The notes below the pieces were generated by a model. That model had not been told where the DNA came from and ran no database searches. It saw only the letters and a list, made by a program, of their open reading frames with translations. The position numbers and the translations under genes are program-made. From JBAXXL01 sp037127915 (GTDB lineage Bacteria; Bacteroidota; Ignavibacteria; Kapaibacteriales; UBA2268), in the NCBI GenBank assembly GCA_037127915.1, contig JBAXXL010000019.1, positions 1-64,000 on the forward strand: a stretch of DNA of 64,000 bases. Direction: 5' to 3'. Positions 51,501-59,813 of this stretch are shown piece by piece. Positions within the stretch are counted from its first letter, which is position 1; each line of letters begins with the position of its first letter.

Positions 51501-54500
51501 ATAAATAGTGGCATTGCACTTACGGCAGGGAATTTTGCTATTGGTCCCAATACATTGACATTCAACGGTGTTGTTACTGATATGACAGGTAGCGTTACAG
51601 GTGGAAGCTCTACTAATATGATTATAGGCGGTACCGGAGGAATAATAAATATGCCGGCTTTCACACTAAATAATTTGACTATAAACCGCGCAAGCGGTGT
51701 TGGTTTATATGGGAATTTGGACTTGGTTGGCACACTTACATTGACAAATGGTGTACTTAATGTAGGTGCTAACATATTGACCATTGTAAAAACACCCATA
51801 CGGACTAGTGGAAGTATTAACTCAAGTAATTCGGCGGCAAGCGTTATTTTTAATAATGCAAGTGCTATAGCTTTGCCCGCATCAATTTTTTCAGCTGATA
51901 TTAACAATTTGAGTTTAACAGGAGCAGGCGGTATCACTTCACCGAGTGATATTACTGTAAATGGTGTATTAAATTTGACAAATGTAAATCCGTCTGCAAC
52001 AAAAGGTATATTGGATATGTGGGATGGTGCGGAAATGAAAACCTTAACAATGGGACCTAACGCAACAACGGTTGGAGCAGGAGATGTAACAGGAATAGTA
52101 ACACGAACATCGTTCACTATTAATACTCCCTATAGTTTTGGTAATGAATTTACGACTATAAATATGGAAGCCGGTGGTACATTGCCAAGTACTTTGAGCG
52201 TAAAAATAGTATTGACCAACACCAATCAAAGTTGGATGTCAGCTGCAATTCACCGCTATTATGATATTATTCAAACTGGGGGCAATAGTTCTACCAAAGT
52301 AACAACCAATCTTCATTATTTAGATAGTGAACTTAATGGTACTACAGAAGGCAATTTAGATTTATACGATTATCATATCACAGCTTCACCTCCACATTTA
52401 GACGACCACGGACGTTCAAATGATAATGTTACTTCAAATTGGGTTGGATTAGGCAATATGAGTTTAACATATATTGCCAAAGGAATAACGTTTGATGTTA
52501 AGTATTGGACTTTGGGAACTTCTTCGGCGGCCAATTTTACTTGGCTCGGAGCGGCAGGTTCAACCTGGGGAAACACAGCTAATTGGGTAGGTGGGGTGGT
52601 CCCGGGTTCTGGAAATCACGTTGTTATTCCGGATGCAACCACAACTCCAAGTGACCCGGAATTAGCTGCAACAGCAACTATTGGTTATTTGCTTATTCAA
52701 CCTAGGGGCATATTAAATGGTGGCACAGGAACTACATTAACTATCGACGGTGGCTATTTTGAGGGTGGGGGCTCAACTTCGTGGGATAATGCTGGAACTT
52801 TTAATCCAGGCACAAGTACCGTTGTATTTACTAATGCCAAGGCTACTATGGCAGACCCAACCAATTTCTATAATGTTACTGTTGCCGACGGAGCTAAACT
52901 CAGCTTAGGAACTGATAATATTATGAGAATTGCAGGAGCGCTCTCGCTTTCATCTACTGGTGTCCTAAATGCTGCCAATACTAATAATACAATTGAATTC
53001 AATGGTACAGACCAGACAATTATTAATCCCAACGGTTCAACACCAGGATATTATAATCTTATCGTCAGCGGAAGCGGAGCCAAAACCCTTCCGCCAACAG
53101 CTTTGTCGGTTTTAGGAGATTTCACTACATTGGGTACAGCTACGGCAACCGCCGGCTCTGCGATGACAATCGGAGGAGAACTCACGATTGCTGAAGGTTC
53201 AACTTTTGCAACGGGGGCATTTAACCACACTGTTAGCGGCCCCTTTGATAATAGCGGCACTTTTACTGCCACAGCAGGATATTCCATTACTTTAAATGGC
53301 TCTTCTGCCCAATCCATTTACGGAACTGCCACAACAACATTCCAAAAACTAATTATTGATAACAGCAATGATGTTACACTTTTATCGAATGTTAATGTCA
53401 ATGAGGGACTCACGCTTACAAATGGTACCCTAAACATTGGTACAACTACTTTTGGAATTAATGGAACTATAAGTAAAACAGCGGGGTTTTTAAATGCAAG
53501 TCCATTATCTTCGCTTGTTTTTGGTGGAACGAGCGCAATAACGCTAAACAATGATTTGTTTACCAATCCACCAATTATTAATAATCTTACCATAAACAGG
53601 TCTGGTGGAGTAACACTCGGCAACCAAAATATGACTATTAATGGCTTATTAGATTTACCTTCAGGAACATTTCGTCTTGGTGAAAATACACTTACAATTG
53701 CAGGAAGTTCGCCGACAAGAACAACTGGTAATATAGATGCAAGAAATGCCGGTTTAATCTTGACCTTTACGAACATAGACCCGATTATACTGCCAGCTTC
53801 AATTTTCTTAGAATCTGTCCATAATATGACAATAAATGGAGCGGGTGGTATTACTTCAAAAGGTGATTTCACATTAACGGGTATTCTTTATTTGCAAAGT
53901 GCCAATCCATCTGATACAAAAGGCAGTCTCGATATGCGAGATGGTACTGAAATAAAAACTCTTACAATGGGTGCCGATGCCACTACAATCGGAATTGGCG
54001 ATGTTACAGGTATTGTTAAACGCACAACATTTGTTGCAAATACTCCTTATTCTTTCGGCAACCAATTTACCAATATAAGCTTTGCAACCGGCGGCACATA
54101 TCCTACTGAAATAAAAGCGAAAATAAGTATTGGCACATCTCCGGTATGGAAAGCAGATGCAGTAAACCGTTTATATGACTTCGTACAAACTGGCGGGTCC
54201 GGATGTCTTGCCACAATCGCAACGCATTACTTGGATACAGAACTTAACGGAAATGTGGAAAAGGAATTGGTGCATTGGACTTACGGCACTGATGGGCAAC
54301 TACCGAGTGGTTTATATGAATGGGGGCATTCTAACTCAAATCAAATTGATAATTGGATAGAAATTTCAAATATTAGCATTGAACATTTCCCAACTAGTTT
54401 TGGTAAGTTAGAAAACACACTCGCTAAATCGGATGTTGTCAGTTATATCTGGAATGGTTCCCTAAGTACAAATTGGGCAACCCCAGATAACTGGACTCCC

Positions 54501-55874
54501 GCAGGAACGCCTTCTGGAACTTCTAATGTGATTATTCCTGATGCTTCTACAACACTGTATTCTCCTATTTTACCAGCCTCAACAGAACTGAAATCGCTAA
54601 ATATTGAAACAGCTGGTATATTGAATTCTGTTCCTACAACACAATTAACAATAAATGGAGCGAATAATGCTTGGTGTAGTAATGGTACATTTAATTATGG
54701 AACGAGTAACGTGATTTTTACTAATGCGGCTGCTACAATTTGCGGGACAACAAATTTCTATGACGTAACTATCAATAGTGGAAGAACTCTTGTTATGTCA
54801 GGCGGAACCACAATGAGAATAGCGGGAGCTATGAATAATGATGGAACCTGGCGCACAGTAGTAGGTGGTCTTACTACAGTAGAGTATAATGGTGGTGACC
54901 AAACTGTTGTTATACCAAATTCGTCAACTAATAGATATAGTTCACTAATCTTAAGCGGTTCCGGTGTTAAAACAATGCCATCAACCCCACTGGAAATAGT
55001 GGGTGATTTTAGTATGTTAGGAACAGCTATTGCAACTGCTGCTGCCGTAATTTCTTTCGATGGCAATGTAACACTAGGTACTGGAACAACATTCACAGCA
55101 GGAAGCTATACACATAATGTTGGTGGTAATTGGACCAACGATGGCGGTACATTTAATAATACAGGAAGCACTTTTAACTTCAATGGACTAATATCACAGA
55201 CTATCGGCGGAACTGTTGCCACTACATTTGATAATCTCACCTTAAACAATAGTTTAGGGATAATACTTAACAGCCAAAATACAACCGTTAAAGGTACATT
55301 AACATTTAATTCCGGTAAAATCACGACTGGTGCCAATACGTTTATTATAGGCAGTATATGCAATTCTGGCACTATCACCGGTGCCGGAGCGGATAAATAT
55401 ATCAATGGCAATATGCGGCGATATTTGCCTGATGCACTAGATCAATCAATAACATTTAGTATTGGCGATGCAACAAATTATGCGCCTGTTTCTGTATTCT
55501 TTGCAGGTACAACTACCGGTTGCGGCTATCTCGATGCTTCGACCGAAGTTTTGGGTTCACATCCCGCTATGGCTTCTGGCTTGAGTCGAACAAAATATCT
55601 GAATCGTAAATGGACACTTACCAACGGTGGTGTTGCTGGTTTTTCATCATATAGCCCTACTTTTACATTTGTTCCTTCCGATATAATTGGCATTACAAAC
55701 ACAGACAATTTTGTAGTGAAAAAGTTGGACACAGGAATATGGTCGAACACAACAGATGGTATAAGAACATCTACTTCAACCCAATGTATAGGATTAACCA
55801 ATTTCGGTGATTTCTATATTGGCGAAGAATCAATAAAATGCATTATAACAAATCGAAACGTACATTCAAAGTAA
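48522..55874 (+). CDS. Giant (2450-residue) modular secreted beta-helix protein
   Basis: A very large secreted protein with a signal peptide (MKISNAIKNIVLLVLISLFF up to VFADA). Residues 30-860 form a parallel beta-helix rich in Asn (NNIVEYCNIT, GNTIGATTGI-like turns). The rest is built of repeated modules. A WxGxxxxxWxxxxNWxxxxxP element occurs at about residues 866, 1337 and 1974, and the last two begin near-parallel blocks ~637 residues apart. Each block has FNVxxxGxxVxxTNAxAT-type strands, ITxxGxFxxG turns and NTPYSFGNxFT. The end (TNFGDFYIGEE) resembles T9SS cargo ends, but no canonical sorting domain is certain. It is probably an adhesin. Confidence 0.75.
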   Translation: MKISNAIKNIVLLVLISLFFPHSSVFADATKTVGSTGADYSTLKLAFDAINTGAIKGNITLQIIASTTESAIASINASGSGGADYTAVNIYPTITGLSISANYNNPLIQFFGGDNIIIDGRVGGTGSTADLTIINTNTGSFSSAIKYVNSAENNIIKYSYLKSSCYSTGVGIINFTSSNVGNGNDNNIVEYCNITNAGGNRPINAIFTSGGSGRENSGNIIRNNNIYNILNPNGSSNGINISYLSTDWTISGNSFYETTPINPTGAHKYYPLMINTGTNTIRNNYIGGSEKLCGGTAMTISANTTHYFCGIFINGGTSSASIVENNTIANINYTSVEDNPWDGIFVNSGLVNVTGNTIGATTGINSIVITTPLPAATATITAGVVNNTINIIGGGSGYTTAPIISFSVAGSTIPATATAILTGGVVTSITVTDGGSGYTSAPNVYFDAQSNNYSTSHGILNASASIINITNNNIGSITTVGSNTYSHGFESMYMRGVNGTITISDNLVGSLSTSNSIETSSTAGSSLQKQDVYGIYSSNIGVTSITGNTVANLHNAYIGINSGTRARGIQTTAGSNIIQNNTVRNISTASGQSSGGSAASVIGISQTCPTEGTTQTITGNTIYDLYNTHATAKVYVCGLYYAGPPSGIHTVSANFIRSLSVLSSDISASIYGIGMNSGVATCANNIINIGSNSLGYLINGIWDGTSAGNNVNFYFNTVYLGGSVTSGVTSPTAALSNANNTSIRNYRNNILYNARTGGTTGKHYAIVLAGTATTTIDNNDYFFVGTMLGKIGTLEKANLTAWKAGTIQDVNSLSINPVFTIPGGTSALDYYTSASLLGVTGTGITVDYAGLGRSATPKMGALENNNYVWQGGTSNVYGLAANWVGNVVPHDGADISFANAPDNDCYLDINRRVGDVTNAQSSKKLVLNGYELTIDGDLVFSNGAQIDATSSSSKVIFAGNSTQSIPSGSFVSNTVDFLTINNNNGLSLNGNLTINSGIALTAGNFAIGPNTLTFNGVVTDMTGSVTGGSSTNMIIGGTGGIINMPAFTLNNLTINRASGVGLYGNLDLVGTLTLTNGVLNVGANILTIVKTPIRTSGSINSSNSAASVIFNNASAIALPASIFSADINNLSLTGAGGITSPSDITVNGVLNLTNVNPSATKGILDMWDGAEMKTLTMGPNATTVGAGDVTGIVTRTSFTINTPYSFGNEFTTINMEAGGTLPSTLSVKIVLTNTNQSWMSAAIHRYYDIIQTGGNSSTKVTTNLHYLDSELNGTTEGNLDLYDYHITASPPHLDDHGRSNDNVTSNWVGLGNMSLTYIAKGITFDVKYWTLGTSSAANFTWLGAAGSTWGNTANWVGGVVPGSGNHVVIPDATTTPSDPELAATATIGYLLIQPRGILNGGTGTTLTIDGGYFEGGGSTSWDNAGTFNPGTSTVVFTNAKATMADPTNFYNVTVADGAKLSLGTDNIMRIAGALSLSSTGVLNAANTNNTIEFNGTDQTIINPNGSTPGYYNLIVSGSGAKTLPPTALSVLGDFTTLGTATATAGSAMTIGGELTIAEGSTFATGAFNHTVSGPFDNSGTFTATAGYSITLNGSSAQSIYGTATTTFQKLIIDNSNDVTLLSNVNVNEGLTLTNGTLNIGTTTFGINGTISKTAGFLNASPLSSLVFGGTSAITLNNDLFTNPPIINNLTINRSGGVTLGNQNMTINGLLDLPSGTFRLGENTLTIAGSSPTRTTGNIDARNAGLILTFTNIDPIILPASIFLESVHNMTINGAGGITSKGDFTLTGILYLQSANPSDTKGSLDMRDGTEIKTLTMGADATTIGIGDVTGIVKRTTFVANTPYSFGNQFTNISFATGGTYPTEIKAKISIGTSPVWKADAVNRLYDFVQTGGSGCLATIATHYLDTELNGNVEKELVHWTYGTDGQLPSGLYEWGHSNSNQIDNWIEISNISIEHFPTSFGKLENTLAKSDVVSYIWNGSLSTNWATPDNWTPAGTPSGTSNVIIPDASTTLYSPILPASTELKSLNIETAGILNSVPTTQLTINGANNAWCSNGTFNYGTSNVIFTNAAATICGTTNFYDVTINSGRTLVMSGGTTMRIAGAMNNDGTWRTVVGGLTTVEYNGGDQTVVIPNSSTNRYSSLILSGSGVKTMPSTPLEIVGDFSMLGTAIATAAAVISFDGNVTLGTGTTFTAGSYTHNVGGNWTNDGGTFNNTGSTFNFNGLISQTIGGTVATTFDNLTLNNSLGIILNSQNTTVKGTLTFNSGKITTGANTFIIGSICNSGTITGAGADKYINGNMRRYLPDALDQSITFSIGDATNYAPVSVFFAGTTTGCGYLDASTEVLGSHPAMASGLSRTKYLNRKWTLTNGGVAGFSSYSPTFTFVPSDIIGITNTDNFVVKKLDTGIWSNTTDGIRTSTSTQCIGLTNFGDFYIGEESIKCIITNRNVHSK

Positions 55875-55911
55875 ATTTGTATAACTAATTTCATATAATT
55901 CACATACTATG

Positions 55912-55940
55912 AAGCCTCGAATGCATTCGGGGCTTTTTTT
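55912..55940 (+). terminator. Terminator of the giant surface protein gene
   Basis: AAGCCTCGAATG pairs with CATTCGGGGCTT (one G-U wobble) with almost no loop, followed by T7. It lies just before the phosphate regulon. Confidence 0.85.
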
Positions 55941-55945
55941 AAACA

Positions 55946-56001
55946 TTAACCAAATCTTAACAATTGCTTAACACATTCTTGATTTTCAGGTAGTAATTTT
56001 G
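55946..56001 (+). promoter_or_regulatory. Pho-box-like 11-bp repeat array and promoter of the porin gene
   Basis: TTAAC at 55946, 55957 and 55968 plus TTGAT at 55979, each 11 bases apart, form a direct-repeat array like PhoB/PhoP binding sites. TAATTTTG at 55994-56001 is the -7 element; it starts 15 bases after the start of the last repeat unit. Confidence 0.7.
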
Positions 56002-56052
56002 TATTGTAATTAAAATGAAAATATGTTTTTTAAATAATTTATGGAGTATTTG

Positions 56053-57309
56053 ATGAAATACAAATTAATCATAATGAGCTTGATAATAGCATTCTTTGCA
56101 ATGAACAATCCTGTTTGGTCACAAGAAAGTGACGAAAGCACCAAATTGGAAGAGCTAAAAGGTCAAGTAGAAGGAATCAACGAAAACGTTACCACTTTAT
56201 TGACTGATGTAACAAACTTGAAAAAAATGAAAATTTCAGGTTATATGCAAGTACAATACGAACAAACACAATCGGCTAAAGGATTGTTTGCAAACCCTTA
56301 CGATGCAAAAGATTTGGTAAAAGGTAGAGTACGTATCCGCCGCAGTAGATTGAAATTTGCTTACGATGCAGGTTTAACACAGGTAGTAATTCAAGGCGAT
56401 TTTTCAAATGAAAAATTTGAATTGAAAGATGCTTACATCAAAATCACAGACCCTTGGACAAAATATTTCGCTTTACAAACCGGTGTATTTAACCGTCCAA
56501 ATTACGAAGTAGAATATTCCTCAAGCCAAAGAGAATCAATGGAACGCTCAACAGTAATTAAAAATTTATATCCTAGTGAACGCGATTTGGGCGCAATGCT
56601 TATTGTTAATCCTGACGATATGTTCCAACTCCAAGTAGCGGCTTTCAATAACACAATGTTGGGTGATTTAAAACAATTCTCACCTAACTTCAACGCAGAA
56701 AAATTCTACTATATGGCTCGTTTGACTAAACAATTATCTTTTCAAGACGCAGGCTTAGGAATTGATTTTGGTGTAAGCGCACGCATAGGTAATGTAGTAA
56801 CAAATACAAATAAAGTTTATACAAGCGATATGGCTACAAAACCAAAAGCAGACTCAACTACTTATGCAAAAGGTGATTTATTACCAAGAACTTGGTATGG
56901 AGCTGAAGCTCAAATATATTGGGATTTCTTAGGTGGAATGAAATTAACAGCTGAATATATGATGGGTAGCAATGTTGATGAATTATCAGCCGCAACTCCA
57001 ACAGGTGCAATCAGAATGCGTGATTTCAGCGGTTACTATGTAATGTTAGTTAAAAATGTGACCAAAGATTTCCAAGTTGCAGTAAAATATGATTCATATA
57101 ACCCAAATACAAAAATTGATGCCGCCGCTGTTGACAACACAAAAGACTTAGCTTTTAGCACAATTGGCATTGGTTTACACAATTATACATTTGACAACGT
57201 TAGAATATCACTTTGGTATGATATGAACAAGACAACAACATTAGCAGGATTGTTAGATAAAGATCCTTTGGACAACTTATTGACTTTTAGAGTACAATAC
57301 AAATTTTAA
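56053..57309 (+). CDS. OprP/OprO-like porin
   Basis: A 418-residue outer-membrane porin: signal peptide MKYKLIIMSLIIAFFAMNNP to WSQ. A short coiled-coil segment (KLEELKGQVEGINENVTTLL) precedes the barrel, whose start MKISGYMQVQYEQTQ is typical of OprP/OprO-type (phosphate-selective) porins. It ends in LDNLLTFRVQYKF with the terminal Phe. I use the ATG at 56053, placed six bases after GGAG; the ATG at 56041 would add MEYL. The Pho-box-like array upstream and the pst genes after it indicate phosphate-starvation induction. Confidence 0.82.
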   Translation: MKYKLIIMSLIIAFFAMNNPVWSQESDESTKLEELKGQVEGINENVTTLLTDVTNLKKMKISGYMQVQYEQTQSAKGLFANPYDAKDLVKGRVRIRRSRLKFAYDAGLTQVVIQGDFSNEKFELKDAYIKITDPWTKYFALQTGVFNRPNYEVEYSSSQRESMERSTVIKNLYPSERDLGAMLIVNPDDMFQLQVAAFNNTMLGDLKQFSPNFNAEKFYYMARLTKQLSFQDAGLGIDFGVSARIGNVVTNTNKVYTSDMATKPKADSTTYAKGDLLPRTWYGAEAQIYWDFLGGMKLTAEYMMGSNVDELSAATPTGAIRMRDFSGYYVMLVKNVTKDFQVAVKYDSYNPNTKIDAAAVDNTKDLAFSTIGIGLHNYTFDNVRISLWYDMNKTTTLAGLLDKDPLDNLLTFRVQYKF

Positions 57310-57313
57310 TATC

Positions 57314-57369
57314 TTAACTGAATCTTAACACAATCTAAACAAAATCTTCATTCTAAATAGCGAATTTTG
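57314..57369 (+). promoter_or_regulatory. Pho-box-like 11-bp repeat array and promoter of pstS
   Basis: TTAAC at 57314 and 57325, TAAAC at 57336, TTCAT at 57347, all 11 bases apart. GAATTTTG (57362-57369) is the -7-like element at exactly the same distance (15 bases) from the last repeat as at the porin gene. It predicts a leader of about 34 bases to the chosen pstS start. Confidence 0.7.
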
Positions 57370-57408
57370 TAATATATAATAATGAATAAATATAAAAGGT
57401 ATATAAAA

Positions 57409-58221
57409 ATGATAAAGAAAAGTATAATAGTCGCAGTAATTGCACTAATAGTAGTAGGCTTCTCAGGGTTTATGGCACAAGAAAAAATGACGGTTAAAGG
57501 ATCGGACACAATGGTAATCCTTTCACAAAGATGGGCTGAAACATATATGAACTCTCACCCAGAAGTTTCAATTCAAGTAACAGGTGGCGGTTCAGGTACG
57601 GGAATATCCGCTTTGATTAACGGCACCACAGATATTTGTAACTCCTCACGTCCAATGAAAAAATCTGAAATTAAAACATTGAAAGAAAGATTTGGCTCTT
57701 TAGGTGTTGAAATTCCTTGTGCTAAAGACGGTATAACAATCTATGTAAATGAAAACAATTCTGTATCCAATATTACGATGGAGCAACTTAAAAAAGTTTT
57801 CACCGGTAAAATTACAAATTGGAAAGACCTTGGCGGAAAAGATGAAAAGATAATTGTCTATTCTCGTGAAAATAATTCCGGCACTTATGTTTACTTTAAA
57901 GATAACGTATTGAAAGGACAGGATTATTCTCCTTCTTGCCAAAATCTGCCCGGTACAGCCGCAGTTGTGAATGCTGTTTCGAAAGATGGGAACGGTATTG
58001 GTTATGGTGGACACGGATACAGCAAGGGCGTTAAAATGTGCAAAGTAAATGGAATTGAACCAAATGAAGCTAATATTGGTAGCGGCAAATATCCAATTTC
58101 AAGAGACTTGTATATGTACGTAAGAAACAGACCAACCGGCGCAATCAAAAAGTTCATTGACTGGGTTTTAAGCCCTGAAGGACAAAAAGTTGTAACTAAA
58201 GTTGGCTACTTCCCGCTATAG
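57409..58221 (+). CDS. pstS: Phosphate ABC transporter substrate-binding protein PstS
   Basis: The periplasmic phosphate-binding protein of the Pst system, 270 residues with a signal peptide MIKKSIIVAVIALIVVGFSG, ending FMAQ. The mature start MTVKGSDTMV and the family motifs TGGGSGTGISALINGTTDIC and SRENNSGTYVYF are typical phosphate contacts. I place the start at the ATG at 57409, after AAGG; a first ATG at 57382 would leave only ~7 bases of leader. The Pho-box-like array controls it. Confidence 0.94.
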   Translation: MIKKSIIVAVIALIVVGFSGFMAQEKMTVKGSDTMVILSQRWAETYMNSHPEVSIQVTGGGSGTGISALINGTTDICNSSRPMKKSEIKTLKERFGSLGVEIPCAKDGITIYVNENNSVSNITMEQLKKVFTGKITNWKDLGGKDEKIIVYSRENNSGTYVYFKDNVLKGQDYSPSCQNLPGTAAVVNAVSKDGNGIGYGGHGYSKGVKMCKVNGIEPNEANIGSGKYPISRDLYMYVRNRPTGAIKKFIDWVLSPEGQKVVTKVGYFPL

Positions 58222-58300
58222 TTTGTAAAGTTCATAAAGTTAAAAGTTTATAAAGAAGAAGAACCCACCGCAAAGACGCAAAGATAATGTAAGATGTCAT

Positions 58301-58456
58301 ACCTGCGAAAGCAGGTATCCATCTTCAAAAAATGTAAAAATTGAAACTAAGAGAAACCCCCTAACCCCCTTTGAAAAAGGGGGAACAGGAAAAAGAAAAT
58401 TTGTAAATTGAATAAAGAAGAACCTCACCCCGGCCCTCTCCTTAAAAAGGAGAGGG
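58301..58456. repeat. Three unrelated palindromes between pstS and pstC
   Basis: Hairpin ACCTGC-GAAA-GCAGGT (58301-58316), hairpin CCCCC-TTTGAAAAA-GGGGG (58365-58383) and hairpin CCCTCTCCTT-AAA-AAGGAGAGGG (58434-58456). They fill the 278-base gap between pstS and pstC, and none is coding. These sequence types are scattered across many bacterial genomes. Confidence 0.8.
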
Positions 58457-58499
58457 TGGAAGAGGAAGAAAAACTGATAAATTAATCAAAACAGGATTT

Positions 58500-59813
58500 A
58501 TGGAAAATAATGTAGAAAACAAGACAAATAAGTATCTGACCCATAAACCGTTGAAATACGGCAAGAAATTCTATTTTGGAGAATTTGTGGCTGAAAAATT
58601 TATAAAAATGGTAGCCCTTGTTTCGATAGTTTCGATATTGGCTATATTTTATTACGTTTTTCAAGAAGCAACCTATGCCTTTAAAAAGCCAAAGATTGAA
58701 AAGGTTCAGGTAGAATCCCAAAATTCTACCGCAAACGATAAAGGCGATTTGGTACAAGAAACTTATGGTTCTGCACCATCTAAGACTGAAGATACTGAAC
58801 TGAAGCAAGAGACTTATGGAACTTCTTCTTCGAAGAACGAAGAGCCTCTGAAGCAGGAAACTTATGGCTCTGCTACTGTAAAAGAAGAGCCTTTGAAGCA
58901 GGAAACTTATGGAACAGCCTCAACAAAAGAATCAACTACAGAAGTTGAAAAAGCAGTTTCGGAATCGGAATCAGAAAATGAGGCGGTTTATAATTCAGAA
59001 GAAAACGATAATGCTTTAAATCCTGTAAATCTAAGAAAACTCATTTTGGCGAATGATTATGTGGACGATAAACCGGCTTATGTTTGGCAACCGATAAGTG
59101 AGGTTCCTAAATATAGCTTTATACCGCTTTTTATTGGTGCATTAAAAGTAACATTAATTGGTTTACTATTTGCCGCTCCATTGGCTATATTAGCCGCTAT
59201 CTTTACTGTGGCTTTCGCTCCGAAATGGCTTAAGGAAATTATCAAACCTGCAATTGAAGTATTGGCGGGTTTTCCATCGGTTGTAATCGGATTCTTTTGC
59301 TTGATGACTTTAGCATCGGTTATTCAATCAGTTTTTCATACAACCTATAGATTAAATTCATTTGTCGGCGGATTAGGTATGGCGATGGCGGTAATACCGA
59401 TAATTTATACTATCACCGAAGATGCACTTTCGGCTGTTCCTCAATACATGCGTGCCGCAAGCCTTGCACTGGGTGCTTCGCGTTGGCAGACCGCCTGGAA
59501 AGTATTATTGCCTGCCGCCGCACCTGGCGTATTTGCGGCGCTAATTTTGGGATTCGGTAGAGCTTTTGGCGAAACTATGATCGCATTAATGGCAACAGGT
59601 AACGCGGCTTTGGTTTCAGGCAACATTTTCGAATCTGTGCGCACAATGGCGGCAACAATCGGAGCTGAAATGGCCGAAGTTGAATTCCGCGGAATACATT
59701 ACGGCGTTTTGTTTTTGATTGGTGCTGTATTATTTACAGTGACTTTTTCGCTTAATGCCTTAGCTGAATTCTACGTAAGAAAAAAATTAATGAAAAAATT
59801 CCAGGGGCAATAA
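58500..59813 (+). CDS. pstC: Phosphate ABC transporter permease PstC with repeat-containing N-terminal insertion
   Basis: PstC, one of two membrane subunits of the Pst phosphate importer. It is 437 residues, ~120 longer than usual. The first helix is near 38-58. A polar insertion with four LKQETYGS-type units (starting at residues 84, 101, 117 and 132) separates it from the permease core, which begins at KYSFIPLFIGALKV (residue 204). The core has the coupling motif AASLALGASRWQTAWKVLLP and ends GVLFLIGAVLFTVTFSLN. The insertion is probably periplasmic. The next gene pstA begins one base after the stop. Confidence 0.93.
   Translation: MENNVENKTNKYLTHKPLKYGKKFYFGEFVAEKFIKMVALVSIVSILAIFYYVFQEATYAFKKPKIEKVQVESQNSTANDKGDLVQETYGSAPSKTEDTELKQETYGTSSSKNEEPLKQETYGSATVKEEPLKQETYGTASTKESTTEVEKAVSESESENEAVYNSEENDNALNPVNLRKLILANDYVDDKPAYVWQPISEVPKYSFIPLFIGALKVTLIGLLFAAPLAILAAIFTVAFAPKWLKEIIKPAIEVLAGFPSVVIGFFCLMTLASVIQSVFHTTYRLNSFVGGLGMAMAVIPIIYTITEDALSAVPQYMRAASLALGASRWQTAWKVLLPAAAPGVFAALILGFGRAFGETMIALMATGNAALVSGNIFESVRTMAATIGAEMAEVEFRGIHYGVLFLIGAVLFTVTFSLNALAEFYVRKKLMKKFQGQ

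Noticed and set aside
51353..55801. Long minus-strand reading frames (for example 51353-52117 and 53318-53872)
   Set aside because: They lie antisense within the repetitive giant gene, have Val/Pro-rich composition typical of a shadow frame, and have no start signals.
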